From the NCBI GenBank assembly GCA_019119575.1, contig DWWT01000065.1, forward strand, positions 1 to 64,000: 64,000 nt of DNA, written 5' to 3'. This DNA comes from Candidatus Enterocloster excrementipullorum (lineage in GTDB: Bacteria > Bacillota > Clostridia > Lachnospirales > Lachnospiraceae). A program made the position numbers and the translations under genes. Below are positions 18,461 through 26,524 of this stretch, piece by piece (position 1 is the first letter of the stretch; every line of letters starts with the position of its first letter). A model generated the notes under the pieces. That model ran no database searches. It saw nothing but the letters and a program-made list of their open reading frames with translations, and was not told the origin of the DNA.

Positions 18461-19728
18461 AGCAGGAAAAGACAATACTTGTAGCAGGAGGCGGGGCTGC
18501 CGGCATGGCGGCAGCCCTGGCCGCGGCGAGGGCGGGCTGTAAAGTCTGCCTTTATGAAAAAAATGAAAAGCTGGGAAAAAAGCTCTTTATCACCGGCAAG
18601 GGCAGATGTAATATTACCAATGCCTGCCCGGTGGAAGAGCTTTTTGACGGGATAGTGACAAATTCACGGTTTCTGTACAGCAGTTTTTACGGATTTACCA
18701 ACCGGGATATGATGGATCTCCTGGAGGAAGGGGGCCTGCGCCTCAAGGTAGAGCGGGGAAACCGGGTGTTTCCGCAGTCGGATAAGTCCTCGGATGTGAT
18801 AAAGACCCTGGAGCGCCTTCTCAGGCAGGCAGGGGTGAAGATCTGCCTTGACAGCCGGGTGAAGGAGCTTTGGATTGAGGACGGCAGGTGCCGCGGGGCG
18901 GTTGTGGAGCGGGCAGCGGGAGAGAAGGCTCCTGCGGAACGGGTTTTGGCGGACGGGGTGATTGTGGCTACCGGCGGTCTGTCCTATCCGTCTACCGGCT
19001 CTACCGGGGATGGATACGCCTGGGCCAGGCAAGCGGGCCACAAGGTGACGGATCTGTCCCCGGCCCTGGTGCCCTTTGCGGTGGAAGAGATTGAGGATGC
19101 CAGGGCGCTCCAGGGGCTGTCGCTGAAAAACGTGGAGGCTTCGGTACATATGGGAAAGAAGCTTTTGTACAGGGAGCAGGGCGAGATGCTCTTCACCCAC
19201 TTTGGCGTCAGCGGCCCGCTGATTTTGAGCGCCAGCTCCTTTGCGGCAAAGGCAGTGAAAAAATGCCCGCTGGCCCTGGTGATTGATTTGAAGCCTGCTC
19301 TGCGCACGGAGCAGCTGGACGCCCGGATTGTCCGGGATTTTTCCGAGGCGGCTAATAAGCAGTTTAAAAATGCCCTGGACAAGCTGTATCCCGCCAAGCT
19401 CATTCCTGTGATCATAAGGCGCAGCGGCATTGACCCGGAAAAACGGGTGAATGCCATTACCCGCGAAGAGCGCCAGGCGCTGGTTCAGGTGACAAAAGGG
19501 TTTTCGTTTACGCTGACCGCCCTCCGGGGATTTAACGAGGCGATTATCACCCAGGGCGGCATCTCGGTAAAGGAAATCGACCCGTCCACCATGGAATCCA
19601 AAAAGATACCCGGGCTTTACTTTGCCGGGGAGGTTTTGGATCTGGACGCCGTCACCGGCGGCTACAACCTGCAGATCGCCTGGTCGACGGGATGGGCGGC
19701 CGGGAGAGGGGCGGGAGAGGGGGAGTGA
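18457..19728 (+). CDS. BaiN/HI0933-family NAD(P)/FAD-dependent oxidoreductase
   Basis: A 423-residue flavoprotein. The FAD-binding Rossmann motif GGGAAGMAAALAAARAG opens the protein (about 11-27), followed by EKNEKLGKKLFITGKGRCNITN-type sequence, the family hallmark. The closing motif ITQGGISVKEIDPSTMESK and FAGEVLDLDAVTGGYNLQ bind FAD as well. The family includes BaiN, proposed in bile-acid 7-dehydroxylation, but most members are of unknown function and no bai genes are near. It overlaps the PPK2 gene by 4 nt. Confidence 0.88.
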   Translation: MKQEKTILVAGGGAAGMAAALAAARAGCKVCLYEKNEKLGKKLFITGKGRCNITNACPVEELFDGIVTNSRFLYSSFYGFTNRDMMDLLEEGGLRLKVERGNRVFPQSDKSSDVIKTLERLLRQAGVKICLDSRVKELWIEDGRCRGAVVERAAGEKAPAERVLADGVIVATGGLSYPSTGSTGDGYAWARQAGHKVTDLSPALVPFAVEEIEDARALQGLSLKNVEASVHMGKKLLYREQGEMLFTHFGVSGPLILSASSFAAKAVKKCPLALVIDLKPALRTEQLDARIVRDFSEAANKQFKNALDKLYPAKLIPVIIRRSGIDPEKRVNAITREERQALVQVTKGFSFTLTALRGFNEAIITQGGISVKEIDPSTMESKKIPGLYFAGEVLDLDAVTGGYNLQIAWSTGWAAGRGAGEGE

Positions 19729-19731
19729 TTG

Positions 19732-19814
19732 ACATTTAATTCCGAAACACCCGAAAAAAGCCTTATTTTATGCGGGTTCCCGAAAAAGAATTTTTAACAT
19801 TTAATTCTGAAACA
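19732..19814 (+). repeat. Direct repeat pair after baiN-like gene
   Basis: An 18-bp sequence, acatttaattYYgaaaca with one mismatch, occurs at 19732-19749 and 19797-19814, a period of 65 bp. A CCCGAAAAA motif is also repeated inside (19750-19758 and 19779-19787). It marks the border between the housekeeping genes and the AT-rich accessory stretch. Confidence 0.55.
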
Positions 19815-19829
19815 TATTTTTGAGTGGAT

Positions 19830-19874
19830 GCCGGCTTGTTCCATGGAGACTTTGGTGGAATTGGCCGGCTTTTT
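19830..19874 (+). terminator. Rho-independent terminator
   Basis: GCCGGC/GCCGGC (19830-19835, 19864-19869) encloses a second stem TTCCA/TGGAA, followed by TTTTT. It lies 100 nt after the BaiN-like gene and ends the PPK2 transcript or a lost gene. Confidence 0.65.
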
Positions 19875-19905
19875 ATATGGGTATTTATATACGATGGGAA
19901 AGAGC

Positions 19906-20067
19906 GACTACGTAATCGTCTGCGGCGATTTTGGTTATTGATCGGAAGATTTGTATGCAGATTTTTGCGATAAAATGGTAAGAGTAAAAACGATTTATAG
20001 GCAAGAGCCAGTATATAAAGAGCGTACAAGTATTTTGAGAAAAATGGAACTTCAGAAAATAAAATAA
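19906..20067 (+). pseudogene. Gene remnant with metallophosphoesterase-like motif
   Basis: One 54-codon frame, interrupted by a single stop, reads DYVIVCGDFGY, then stop, then an Arg/Lys-rich tail ending MELQKIK. The first piece matches the second metal-binding motif (GDFG) of calcineurin-like phosphoesterases. The tail I do not recognise. No start codon with a ribosome binding site precedes it. It is best seen as debris of a phosphoesterase-type gene at the island border. The short match makes this tentative. Confidence 0.35.
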
Positions 20068-20171
20068 TATTATAACTTGATCTTGTGGACTATATAATCA
20101 AAAGTTTTGTATCGAGTTAAACAGGTATAAAAACCAAGCCGATTACAAGAAAGTAACATAATAAATTGCAA

Positions 20172-20192
20172 AATAACATAAAATATGTTATT
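20172..20192 (+). promoter_or_regulatory. Palindromic operator upstream of AbiE-like pair
   Basis: AATAACATA-AAA-TATGTTATT is a perfect inverted repeat centred 43 nt before the first gene. Further copies of the half-site TAACAT lie at 20155-20160 and of TATGTTA at 20204-20210. AbiEi-type antitoxins are known to repress their own promoter by binding inverted repeats, so these are likely autoregulatory sites. Confidence 0.6.
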
Positions 20193-20224
20193 ATATATAA
20201 AAATATGTTACAAGGAGATGCCAT

Positions 20225-21175
20225 ATGAAAAAGCAATTAGAGCAGTATTTTGGCTGCGAAGTGAAAATAGCAGAATACAAGAATAAATTGCCATTGCCGA
20301 TTTTTATGACTATGCGTGATATTACGATGGTTGAAATATATGGTGTTAACTTTGCCGTTATAGATGTTATGAAAGAAACGGAGCTAAGTGTTGCCGCAAT
20401 GAAAAAGCAGAAGGCAAAGTATGAGAAAGCATTGCAGTGTCCTGTGGCATATGAAGTGGTGCTAAACAGCGTGTCCATGAGAAATGCCCTGGTGAAAAAC
20501 GGAGTTCCGTTTGTGGATTTGCCAGGAAATGTATTCTTACCATTTATGGGACTGGTATTGCTGGATGTGTATCGTAAGCAGTTTGTTAAGGCAGATAAGA
20601 TGATGCCTGCAACGCAGATGGTATTCCTGGAACTTTTGTATATGGATGATGAGGAATCTTTGTTAAAAAGTGAGGTTGCAAATAAGCTAAATCTTACGAA
20701 AACCTCTATCACAAGGGCAACAGCTCAATTAGAGAAAATGGGGCTCATCCAACAAATTAAATCTGGGACAGAGATTACTGTTATGAGGAATTACTCACGC
20801 AAAGAGTATTATGAGAATGCAAAAGCATATTTGATTAACCCGGTTCAAAAAGAAATAACAGTTTTGCGATATGAAGCAACCTTTGAATCATTTAGCGCAG
20901 GAGAAACTGCTCTTAGTCAGGAGTCAGAATTGAATCCGCCTAGAATGGAAGTACGTGCAATCTACAAGGGTGAGGAAGTTGTGGATCAGTTGGAAATTGT
21001 GGATGCTAGATCGGAAGACCCAGACAAATGTCTGAAGGTACAATTATGGAAATACAACCCTTCTTATTTTGCAAGAGAAGGGCGTGTTGATCCTGTTTCA
21101 CTTGCATGTACATTCAAAGGTAACGAAGACGAAAGAATAGAAATGAGTATTGAAGAACTGTTGGAGGAATTATAA
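20225..21175 (+). CDS. Winged-HTH regulator, AbiEi-like antitoxin of a nucleotidyltransferase TA pair
   Basis: A 316-residue protein whose middle (about 138-185) is a MarR-like winged helix: TQMVFLELLYMDDEESLLKSE, then VANKLNLTKTSITRATAQLEKMGLI. The C-terminal 120 residues form a second domain without a known motif. It is followed immediately, without any gap, by a nucleotidyltransferase-like gene, the arrangement of type IV AbiE systems, where the first protein is antitoxin and autorepressor. AT-rich codon use differs from the surrounding GC-rich genes and suggests transfer. AAGGAG precedes the ATG. The antitoxin role is inferred from order and the upstream palindromes. Confidence 0.65.
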   Translation: MKKQLEQYFGCEVKIAEYKNKLPLPIFMTMRDITMVEIYGVNFAVIDVMKETELSVAAMKKQKAKYEKALQCPVAYEVVLNSVSMRNALVKNGVPFVDLPGNVFLPFMGLVLLDVYRKQFVKADKMMPATQMVFLELLYMDDEESLLKSEVANKLNLTKTSITRATAQLEKMGLIQQIKSGTEITVMRNYSRKEYYENAKAYLINPVQKEITVLRYEATFESFSAGETALSQESELNPPRMEVRAIYKGEEVVDQLEIVDARSEDPDKCLKVQLWKYNPSYFAREGRVDPVSLACTFKGNEDERIEMSIEELLEEL

Positions 21176-21673
21176 ATGGTACCGGGGCTAGGTTCTTTTA
21201 GAGAAAAATTCAAAGATTATACGGATTATTACACTATTATTGGTGGAACCGCCTGTGATATTTTGCTTTCAGAGGCAGACCTTCCGTTTCGAGCGACAAA
21301 AGACATTGACATGATTTTGATTATGGAAGATAACTTCCCGGAATTTGCAAGTATATTCTGGGAATACATAAAGGAAGGCAGCTATAAGTGCGGATGGAAG
21401 AATGAAGAAAATATGCACTTTTATCGTTTTACAGAAGGGAAATTTGGTTATCCAACTATGATCGAACTATTTTCAAGAAATCCGGGCTATCATCTTGAAA
21501 TAGAAGAGGGGATCGTGCCGATTCATGTCGATGATGATACTTCCAGCTTATCAGCAATCCTTTTGAATGATGACTTCAGTGCAGTAGATGAATCGGAAGC
21601 CCGACTTTTGCAGATGGGAATGCCGTTTGATAGAGATAGGGGTGTGGAGTTGCTGAAGGAGATTTATTTGTAA
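21176..21673 (+). CDS. AbiEii-like nucleotidyltransferase toxin, apparently C-terminally altered
   Basis: A 165-residue protein with the start of the nucleotidyltransferase fold: IIGGTACDILL (21-31), then TKDIDMIL (41-48) carrying the two catalytic aspartates. AbiEii toxins transfer nucleotides, in characterised cases onto tRNA. Relatives of this shape usually continue with a Lys-rich helix (KAKAWLDL-type) and reach 200 residues or more. Here, after the conserved SLSAILLNDDF (about 122-132), the chain runs into an unrelated-looking tail (SEARLLQMGMPFDRDRG) and stops. This suggests a fusion across a deletion, so the toxin may be inactive. The start codon abuts the antitoxin stop. Confidence 0.62.
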   Translation: MVPGLGSFREKFKDYTDYYTIIGGTACDILLSEADLPFRATKDIDMILIMEDNFPEFASIFWEYIKEGSYKCGWKNEENMHFYRFTEGKFGYPTMIELFSRNPGYHLEIEEGIVPIHVDDDTSSLSAILLNDDFSAVDESEARLLQMGMPFDRDRGVELLKEIYL

Positions 21674-21838
21674 GTAAAATTGCTTTACATCTAACCGGAA
21701 TTGCAAGGAAACTGTACCCCGAGATTTTAATAAAATGTAAGGCATACGTAATATCCGAAGCGGCGGAATATGATATAGTTTAATTAATGGAATCTGATGT
21801 TGAATCGAGAGCATGCATTGCCAGGGGAGGCGGGCGTT

Positions 21839-22708
21839 ATGAGCCAAGGGCTAAAAAAGGGATTCGTTGGAATGGTATGGATTATTTCCGCTGCAGTCAT
21901 GCCAGCCTGCAGTCCGTCTGCAGTGGCGGAACCCGCTGTGCTGCCACTGGAGGAAAATGTGCGGACCGTTTCCATTGAACGGGACGGGGAGACGGCAGAC
22001 TGCGGAAATAAAGAACAAATCGGTGAACTGCTTTCCATTCTGTCGGACATGGAACCCACGGATCAGCAGTCCGTGCAGGATGTCCCACAGACGGATGAAT
22101 ATACATCCATTCATTTTGAAGATACGGAAGGCCGTGTTTACACGATTTTCTATTATGAAATGGATGGAAAGGCTTATGCGGAACAGTCCTATCAGGGAAT
22201 CTATGAACCCGCCCCTGCCCTTGGCGTGCTGCTGGATGATCTTCTGGAAGCTGGGGAAGCGGCGCTGAATGACCGGATTCCCATGGTCATGGCAGGCGGG
22301 GCGATGTATTATGATACCGGAAAGGAAAGTACGGTTACGGGCCGCTGCGGCGTCATGGACGGCGAGATCACGTCTGCGGTGGACCGGACGGAAGTACCGT
22401 CTGAGAACGATCAGTCGAATTTCGGCGCAGGGTATGGATATCAGTGGGGACCGGAGGAAGGAACCCTGGAAGTCTGCATGGACGGCAAATGGATGGTATT
22501 TAAACGGCGGTACGCGGATGACAGCCAGGTTTATTTTGCGGGAAGATGGTATGATAAAAGCGGGCTGTCAGAAGATACGCTCCGGTGGCTTGCGTGGTAC
22601 AACGGCTTAACCGGGCAAGAGCAGGCATGCATCAGTTCTGTACCGGCGGATCTGCTGGATGAGAGCGAAATTTCCAGGACAGAGGAAACGGCCGCGCAGG
22701 CGAACTGA
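21839..22708 (+). CDS. Lipoprotein with BlaR1-tail-like domain
   Basis: A 289-residue secreted lipoprotein. Its signal peptide ends in a lipobox VMPAC (Cys near residue 24). The C-terminal half carries GAMYYDTGKES, then RCGVMDGEI, then QSNFGAGYGYQWG and GKWMVFKR, a pattern I recall as the extracellular tail of some M56/BlaR1-type proteins in Firmicutes. No peptidase domain or BlaI repressor is next to it. The start at 21839 was chosen because GGGGAGG (21824-21830) lies 8 nt upstream. The ligand is unknown. Confidence 0.6.
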   Translation: MSQGLKKGFVGMVWIISAAVMPACSPSAVAEPAVLPLEENVRTVSIERDGETADCGNKEQIGELLSILSDMEPTDQQSVQDVPQTDEYTSIHFEDTEGRVYTIFYYEMDGKAYAEQSYQGIYEPAPALGVLLDDLLEAGEAALNDRIPMVMAGGAMYYDTGKESTVTGRCGVMDGEITSAVDRTEVPSENDQSNFGAGYGYQWGPEEGTLEVCMDGKWMVFKRRYADDSQVYFAGRWYDKSGLSEDTLRWLAWYNGLTGQEQACISSVPADLLDESEISRTEETAAQAN

Positions 22709-22760
22709 ATGTTTTTATGTGTACGAATACCACGATGGGTAAAGCAAAAGCAGGGTGGAC

Positions 22761-23003
22761 ATGATGAATGGAAAAATAGCAATGCGATATGCTGCTGCAG
22801 CAATTTTAATGATATGTATTGCTGCCGGGGCATATCTGCTCGGATATAAAACGGCGTATGATCGGATGGAACGTGCGGCAGCCAGTTATGAGACAGAGAC
22901 GTTCTATGCAACTATTACTGACATTTCCGACAGTTCCATAACGGTTCAGGGAATGGAGATCAATGATATTAATTTCAGGGGCAGATTTACATTTCCCATA
23001 TAA
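22761..23003 (+). CDS. Small membrane-anchored protein, possibly a truncated DUF3221-like protein
   Basis: About 80 residues: one N-terminal membrane segment (AAAAILMICIAAGAYLLGY), then a short beta-rich domain (ATITDISDSSITVQGM) that resembles the first strands of DUF3221/YobA-type domains. It stops abruptly after TFPI. The same frame then stays open for 34 more codons (23004-23108) with a hydrophobic stretch (YTVIPLFGVVSGAIILEALIV), so the gene may be a decayed longer one or carry a nonsense mutation. The start is uncertain because GTG at 22755 is also in frame. Confidence 0.45.
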   Translation: MMNGKIAMRYAAAAILMICIAAGAYLLGYKTAYDRMERAAASYETETFYATITDISDSSITVQGMEINDINFRGRFTFPI

Positions 23004-23164
23004 GTGTCATCAGCGCTATGGTATACGGTTATCCCGCTGTTTGGCGTCGTATCGGGTGCGATTATTTTAGAGGCGCTTATTGTGAAAGCCATGATCGGGA
23101 AAAAGTGAAAAGGGATGAATAAGAAGACGATAAATCGGAAGTTTGATAAAGAAGGCGGGGTTGT

Positions 23165-23536
23165 ATGTTAAATAAGAAAAATATTGTGATTCACTTGCTG
23201 GCTTTGGGCGTGCTTTGTATTGGATTTGTTTTGTGCAGATATGTATTTTTTGATATTCATGGAATGAAGCAATGGCCTGTTATATTGTTTGGTGTCGGAA
23301 TAATTGCCGTGGCAATATCGTTTATCCTTGAGGGAAAAACAACGCCTGTCTGTACTGCTTTTTCATACATTGCCGGATTTGTTGTCGGAGTTATTTTTCA
23401 AACCGATGGTACGGATGCGGGAGGCGCAACAACAAATAATCTTTGGATGATTTGGACCGTGGTGTTCATTTGTCTTACATTATCCGGTATTATTTACGAT
23501 AAGTTTCTTAGTCCCTCTAAAAAGACAATCCGTTAA
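23165..23536 (+). CDS. Hypothetical integral membrane protein (about 4 TM)
   Basis: A 123-residue, mostly hydrophobic protein with segments at about 8-28, 37-54, 61-78 and 93-112 and a short basic C-terminus (SPSKKTIR). I recognise no family. It is one of four small membrane-protein genes in a row, AT-rich and with no enzyme or regulator between them. The initiation region has only a GGGG-type ribosome binding site (23156-23160). Confidence 0.5.
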   Translation: MLNKKNIVIHLLALGVLCIGFVLCRYVFFDIHGMKQWPVILFGVGIIAVAISFILEGKTTPVCTAFSYIAGFVVGVIFQTDGTDAGGATTNNLWMIWTVVFICLTLSGIIYDKFLSPSKKTIR

Positions 23537-23682
23537 TCGGATTCCAATCTGATCAGCTAAAAAGGATTATAAAAATTTATGAAAATGGATGATAAAGAAG
23601 AGAAAGGGGAAAGAATCGCTGTATTTTGCGGAGAATGAAATACAGGAATCGGCAGATTACAATTTTATGGGGGTTAGCAGCC

Positions 23683-23934
23683 GTGAAAAAATTAACATTT
23701 AAAACACAACTAATCATTGGAATTATACTTATAATTATCGCAAATGTGCTTTCGTTTGCTCTGTATAATGGTATTTTTTCGAATATTTCATGGGTTATAT
23801 ATGGCTTGCTTTTTATTATAAATCCCGTTTATCCTGAACGGTGTAGGAATAATGAGAAAAAAGCTAAATTGGGAGTAAGAACTGCGGGAATAATTTGCAT
23901 TGCGGTCGGATTGCTTACAAGATTTGCCGTGTAA
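23683..23934 (+). CDS. Hypothetical small membrane protein (about 3 TM)
   Basis: A GTG start at 23683 is preferred because GGGGGTT lies just upstream and the chain then begins with a typical basic N-terminus (KKLTFK). It gives about 83 residues with hydrophobic segments IIGIILIIIANVLSFAL, ISWVIYGLLFII and AGIICIAVGLL. A longer reading from 23626 is possible. No family is recognised. The gene belongs to the run of small membrane proteins. Confidence 0.4.
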   Translation: MKKLTFKTQLIIGIILIIIANVLSFALYNGIFSNISWVIYGLLFIINPVYPERCRNNEKKAKLGVRTAGIICIAVGLLTRFAV

Positions 23935-23978
23935 ATTAGAACTGGATTCCTGCCTATAAAAAACGGGAGGTGGATAAG

Positions 23979-24437
23979 GTGTTTGCAGCGATTTGCATCG
24001 CAGTGTTTGTGCTTTTAATGGCGATTGTTTATTTGGGGGCTAAAAGTGGAAAACTTCAGCATTTTTTTAAAGTTTACCCTCGGATACCCAAAATTCTGGT
24101 ATTGGGGTATATCATATTCGCCGGATGCTTCATGTTTCCGATTCGCAGTGAACCATTTCCTCTGGACTTTCAGGGAGTGTATTTGCTGGCGGCGAGCTAT
24201 GGCGTGATTGCCTTAGCTTTTGCCGGGATTTGGGGACCGGACAGGGAACAGACGGTTTACATAGTGACCTTTGTACTCACTTCAATCGGAATGGTCTGCC
24301 GGTATTTGTTGGAGTTTGGTGAGGTATCAAATACTTATAATTTTACGCTGTTTAATATCATCAGTTACCTGTTAATTATTCCAATAGGGACAACAATCGC
24401 ATATCGGTTAATGGCAGGGAGGCTAAAGCGGCGATAA
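23979..24437 (+). CDS. Hypothetical multi-pass membrane protein
   Basis: About 152 residues with roughly five membrane segments, including AAICIAVFVLLMAIVYLGA at the start and IISYLLIIPIGTTIAYRLM at the end, then a basic tail GRLKRR. GGGAGG at 23965-23970 lies 8 nt before the GTG at 23979. An in-frame GTG at 23970 overlaps the ribosome binding site itself and was rejected. No known family. Confidence 0.5.
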   Translation: MFAAICIAVFVLLMAIVYLGAKSGKLQHFFKVYPRIPKILVLGYIIFAGCFMFPIRSEPFPLDFQGVYLLAASYGVIALAFAGIWGPDREQTVYIVTFVLTSIGMVCRYLLEFGEVSNTYNFTLFNIISYLLIIPIGTTIAYRLMAGRLKRR

Positions 24438-24498
24438 TTTTCTATTTATTGCAGAGCGGAAAGAAGCCGGAAATGAGACTTGAAGGGAGCAGAAGTCT

Positions 24499-24690
24499 AT
24501 GGACAAAGAAAAAATCAGAAAACTGAATTTACTTTTATATGGCATTGCAATTCCCATAAGCATTTTTGCGTTATACACATTTATTTTTGTTTTTGATAAC
24601 GGCATAGGATGGAAAGTCGTTTTAATTATTATAGGATTAGGCTGGCTTATATCTGCGGTTTCAGGATTTATAAAAAATTTAAAGAAATAG
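24499..24690 (+). CDS. Hypothetical two-TM small protein
   Basis: A 63-residue protein: basic N-terminus (MDKEKIRKLN), two membrane helices (YGIAIPISIFALYTFIFVF and VVLIIIGLGWLISAVSGF) and a lysine-rich end. GAAGGGAG at 24482-24489 supports the start. It is the last of the small membrane-protein run. Function unknown. Confidence 0.55.
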   Translation: MDKEKIRKLNLLLYGIAIPISIFALYTFIFVFDNGIGWKVVLIIIGLGWLISAVSGFIKNLKK

Positions 24691-24829
24691 ATGGTGCTCC
24701 GTTTGGCGGACAGCACAGCGATCTCCAGTCTGACGAGATGAATACATAGGATAGATAGGCCTTTTTAAAAAAGTTCTTGAAAAGCATTTTAATTGGGGTT
24801 ACCATTTCTATAGGCATCGATGTACTTTG

Positions 24830-24870
24830 CCCTCCGTGTACAAGGCGCGTGTCCCTTAGTCCACGGAGGG
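24830..24870 (+). promoter_or_regulatory. Perfect 9-bp inverted repeat upstream of GyrI-like gene
   Basis: CCCTCCGTG (24830-24838) and CACGGAGGG (24862-24870) are exact complements, ending 20 nt before the TTG start. It could be an RNA hairpin at the leader or an operator. The right arm contains a GGAGGG that would be hidden in the folded RNA. Confidence 0.45.
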
Positions 24871-24890
24871 TATGGATTGGAGAACTGATT

Positions 24891-25358
24891 TTGAAGTTTT
24901 ATGTCAGCATTGCGCAGGAAAAAATACCGCCCGCTGCAGTTATTTATATGCGCAGAACAGGGGCATACGGCGCAGAAAATTATGCGCTGATGGACACCTT
25001 TAAAAAGTGGATAAAAGCAAATAACTTATATGATGAAGATACGGTAATCTATGCTATGGCTTTGGATAATCCTGAAACGGAAGAACCTTGCCGCTGCCGT
25101 TATGATGTCTGCATCAATCGGCCGCAAAACCAGAACGATGCATCCGATCAAGTGGAATGCAGAGAATTAGAAGGGGGAAAATATTTGGTTTTTCTAATAC
25201 CCCATACAATAGATGCAGTGCGGACCGCATGGCAGATGTGTTTTTCTGAATTGGAGCTGCTGGGGTATTTGCCGGATGAGAGCAGACCCATCATGGAACG
25301 CTACAAGAAACGACTCGTAGACCAGCAGTATTGCGAACTGTGCATGCCGGTTCTATGA
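24891..25358 (+). CDS. Free-standing GyrI-like / effector-binding domain protein
   Basis: A 155-residue protein that is all effector-binding domain, as in SbmC/GyrI and the C-terminal halves of AraC and MerR regulators. The strand-turn motif IYMRRTGAYG (about 19-28), a helix TFKKWIKANNL and the C-terminal SELELLGYLPDESRPIMERY are characteristic. There is no DNA-binding domain. A TTG at 24891, 8 nt after GGAG (24879-24882), gives the normal family length, whereas an upstream ATG at 24777 would add an unrelated extension. It probably binds a small hydrophobic compound. Confidence 0.72.
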   Translation: MKFYVSIAQEKIPPAAVIYMRRTGAYGAENYALMDTFKKWIKANNLYDEDTVIYAMALDNPETEEPCRCRYDVCINRPQNQNDASDQVECRELEGGKYLVFLIPHTIDAVRTAWQMCFSELELLGYLPDESRPIMERYKKRLVDQQYCELCMPVL

Positions 25359-25441
25359 TTTTCCGGTAAAAGTCTGGGTCAAAAACAGCAGAGAGCTGCC
25401 GATAAATATTCCGCATGACACGGCAGCCGGACAGGAGGAAC

Positions 25442-26419
25442 ATGTCTCAGCTTATTTCGTATAACAGGGAAGTGAAAAGCGTTTTTGAACTTCTTGGAAG
25501 CAAAGAAAATGATATCACAAGCAGCATGGCCTGGGCGCTCGCAAAGTGCCCGGAATTTTTAAAGCGGGTTGCTGCCGCAGTGGTTCCGGCTGCGTTTGAC
25601 CCGGAAGATGTATGGATCCTGAACCAGCAGTACACGGGCGATACCGGTATTACGGACATCGAGATCACGGATGAGAAAAATTTCTACATGATTATTGAGG
25701 CCAAACGGGGCTGGGTGCTCCCCGGAGCGGATCAGCTCAAAAAATATTCCCTGAGGAAGAGCTTTGTAAACTCCCAGGCGGTTCACAAAGCCATTGTGAC
25801 CCTTTCGGAATGCACGGAGCTTTACGCCGGCTTATACCTGCCGTTAAAACATGCGAACGGGGTTCCGGTCAGACATATTTCCTGGAAGAAGATTTATGAG
25901 CTGGCCGAGCAGGCAAAAGCCGATTCAAACCACGAACAGAAACACCTGCTTTCCGAATTTACAACGTACATAAGGGGGATCATGACAATGCAGAAACTGG
26001 ACAGCAACATGGTCTATGTGGTGTCGCTGAGCACGCAGAATCCGGATAATTGCCCGATCAGCTGGATTGATATCGTGCAGCGGCATGGAAAATACTTCAG
26101 CCCCATAGGCGTAAAGGGCTGGCCCAAAGAGCCGCCGAACTATATTGCATTTCGGTATTACGGAAAGCTGCAGTCCATCCATCACATTGAAGGCTATACG
26201 GTGTCGCGCAATATGCACAGCGAGATTCCGGAAATGCCGGACAGGGAATGGGACGGCGACTGCTTTATCTACCGATTAGGGCCGGCCATTGTTCCGGCAA
26301 AAACAGTGAAAACAGGCAATCTCTACCGCAACGGAAGGGTGTGGGCTATGCTGGATCTGCTTTTGACCTGTGATTCTGTCAGCGAAGCCAGGGATCAGAC
26401 GCAGGCGAGACTGCGGTAA
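25442..26419 (+). CDS. Putative PD-(D/E)XK nuclease-like protein
   Basis: A 325-residue protein without a known name. The N-terminal third shows a nuclease-like core: a glutamate in an early helix (NREVKSVFELLG), an aspartate in TGITDIEITD, then MIIEAKRGW, matching the D...ExK active-site pattern (about residues 73-90). The C-terminal 120 residues contain WIDIVQRHGKYFSP and FRYYGKLQSIHH and may recognise a substrate. AGGAGG at 25433-25438 fixes the ATG. There is no methyltransferase or helicase partner nearby, so it is a single gene. Defence or repair roles are possible but unproven. Confidence 0.5.
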   Translation: MSQLISYNREVKSVFELLGSKENDITSSMAWALAKCPEFLKRVAAAVVPAAFDPEDVWILNQQYTGDTGITDIEITDEKNFYMIIEAKRGWVLPGADQLKKYSLRKSFVNSQAVHKAIVTLSECTELYAGLYLPLKHANGVPVRHISWKKIYELAEQAKADSNHEQKHLLSEFTTYIRGIMTMQKLDSNMVYVVSLSTQNPDNCPISWIDIVQRHGKYFSPIGVKGWPKEPPNYIAFRYYGKLQSIHHIEGYTVSRNMHSEIPEMPDREWDGDCFIYRLGPAIVPAKTVKTGNLYRNGRVWAMLDLLLTCDSVSEARDQTQARLR

Positions 26420-26524
26420 GGAGATGCTTTTCTGCGCCATCAGAAAAACATGAAATTACAGAAGGCACACTACATCGTCAGCACGGAAGGTACGGCGGAT
26501 CATGCCTTTTTTGAACGGACAGCG

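Noticed and set aside
19763..20029. 88-codon minus-strand frame after the BaiN-like gene
   Set aside because: No start signals and Arg/Ser/Pro-rich composition. The plus strand carries a better-supported gene remnant.
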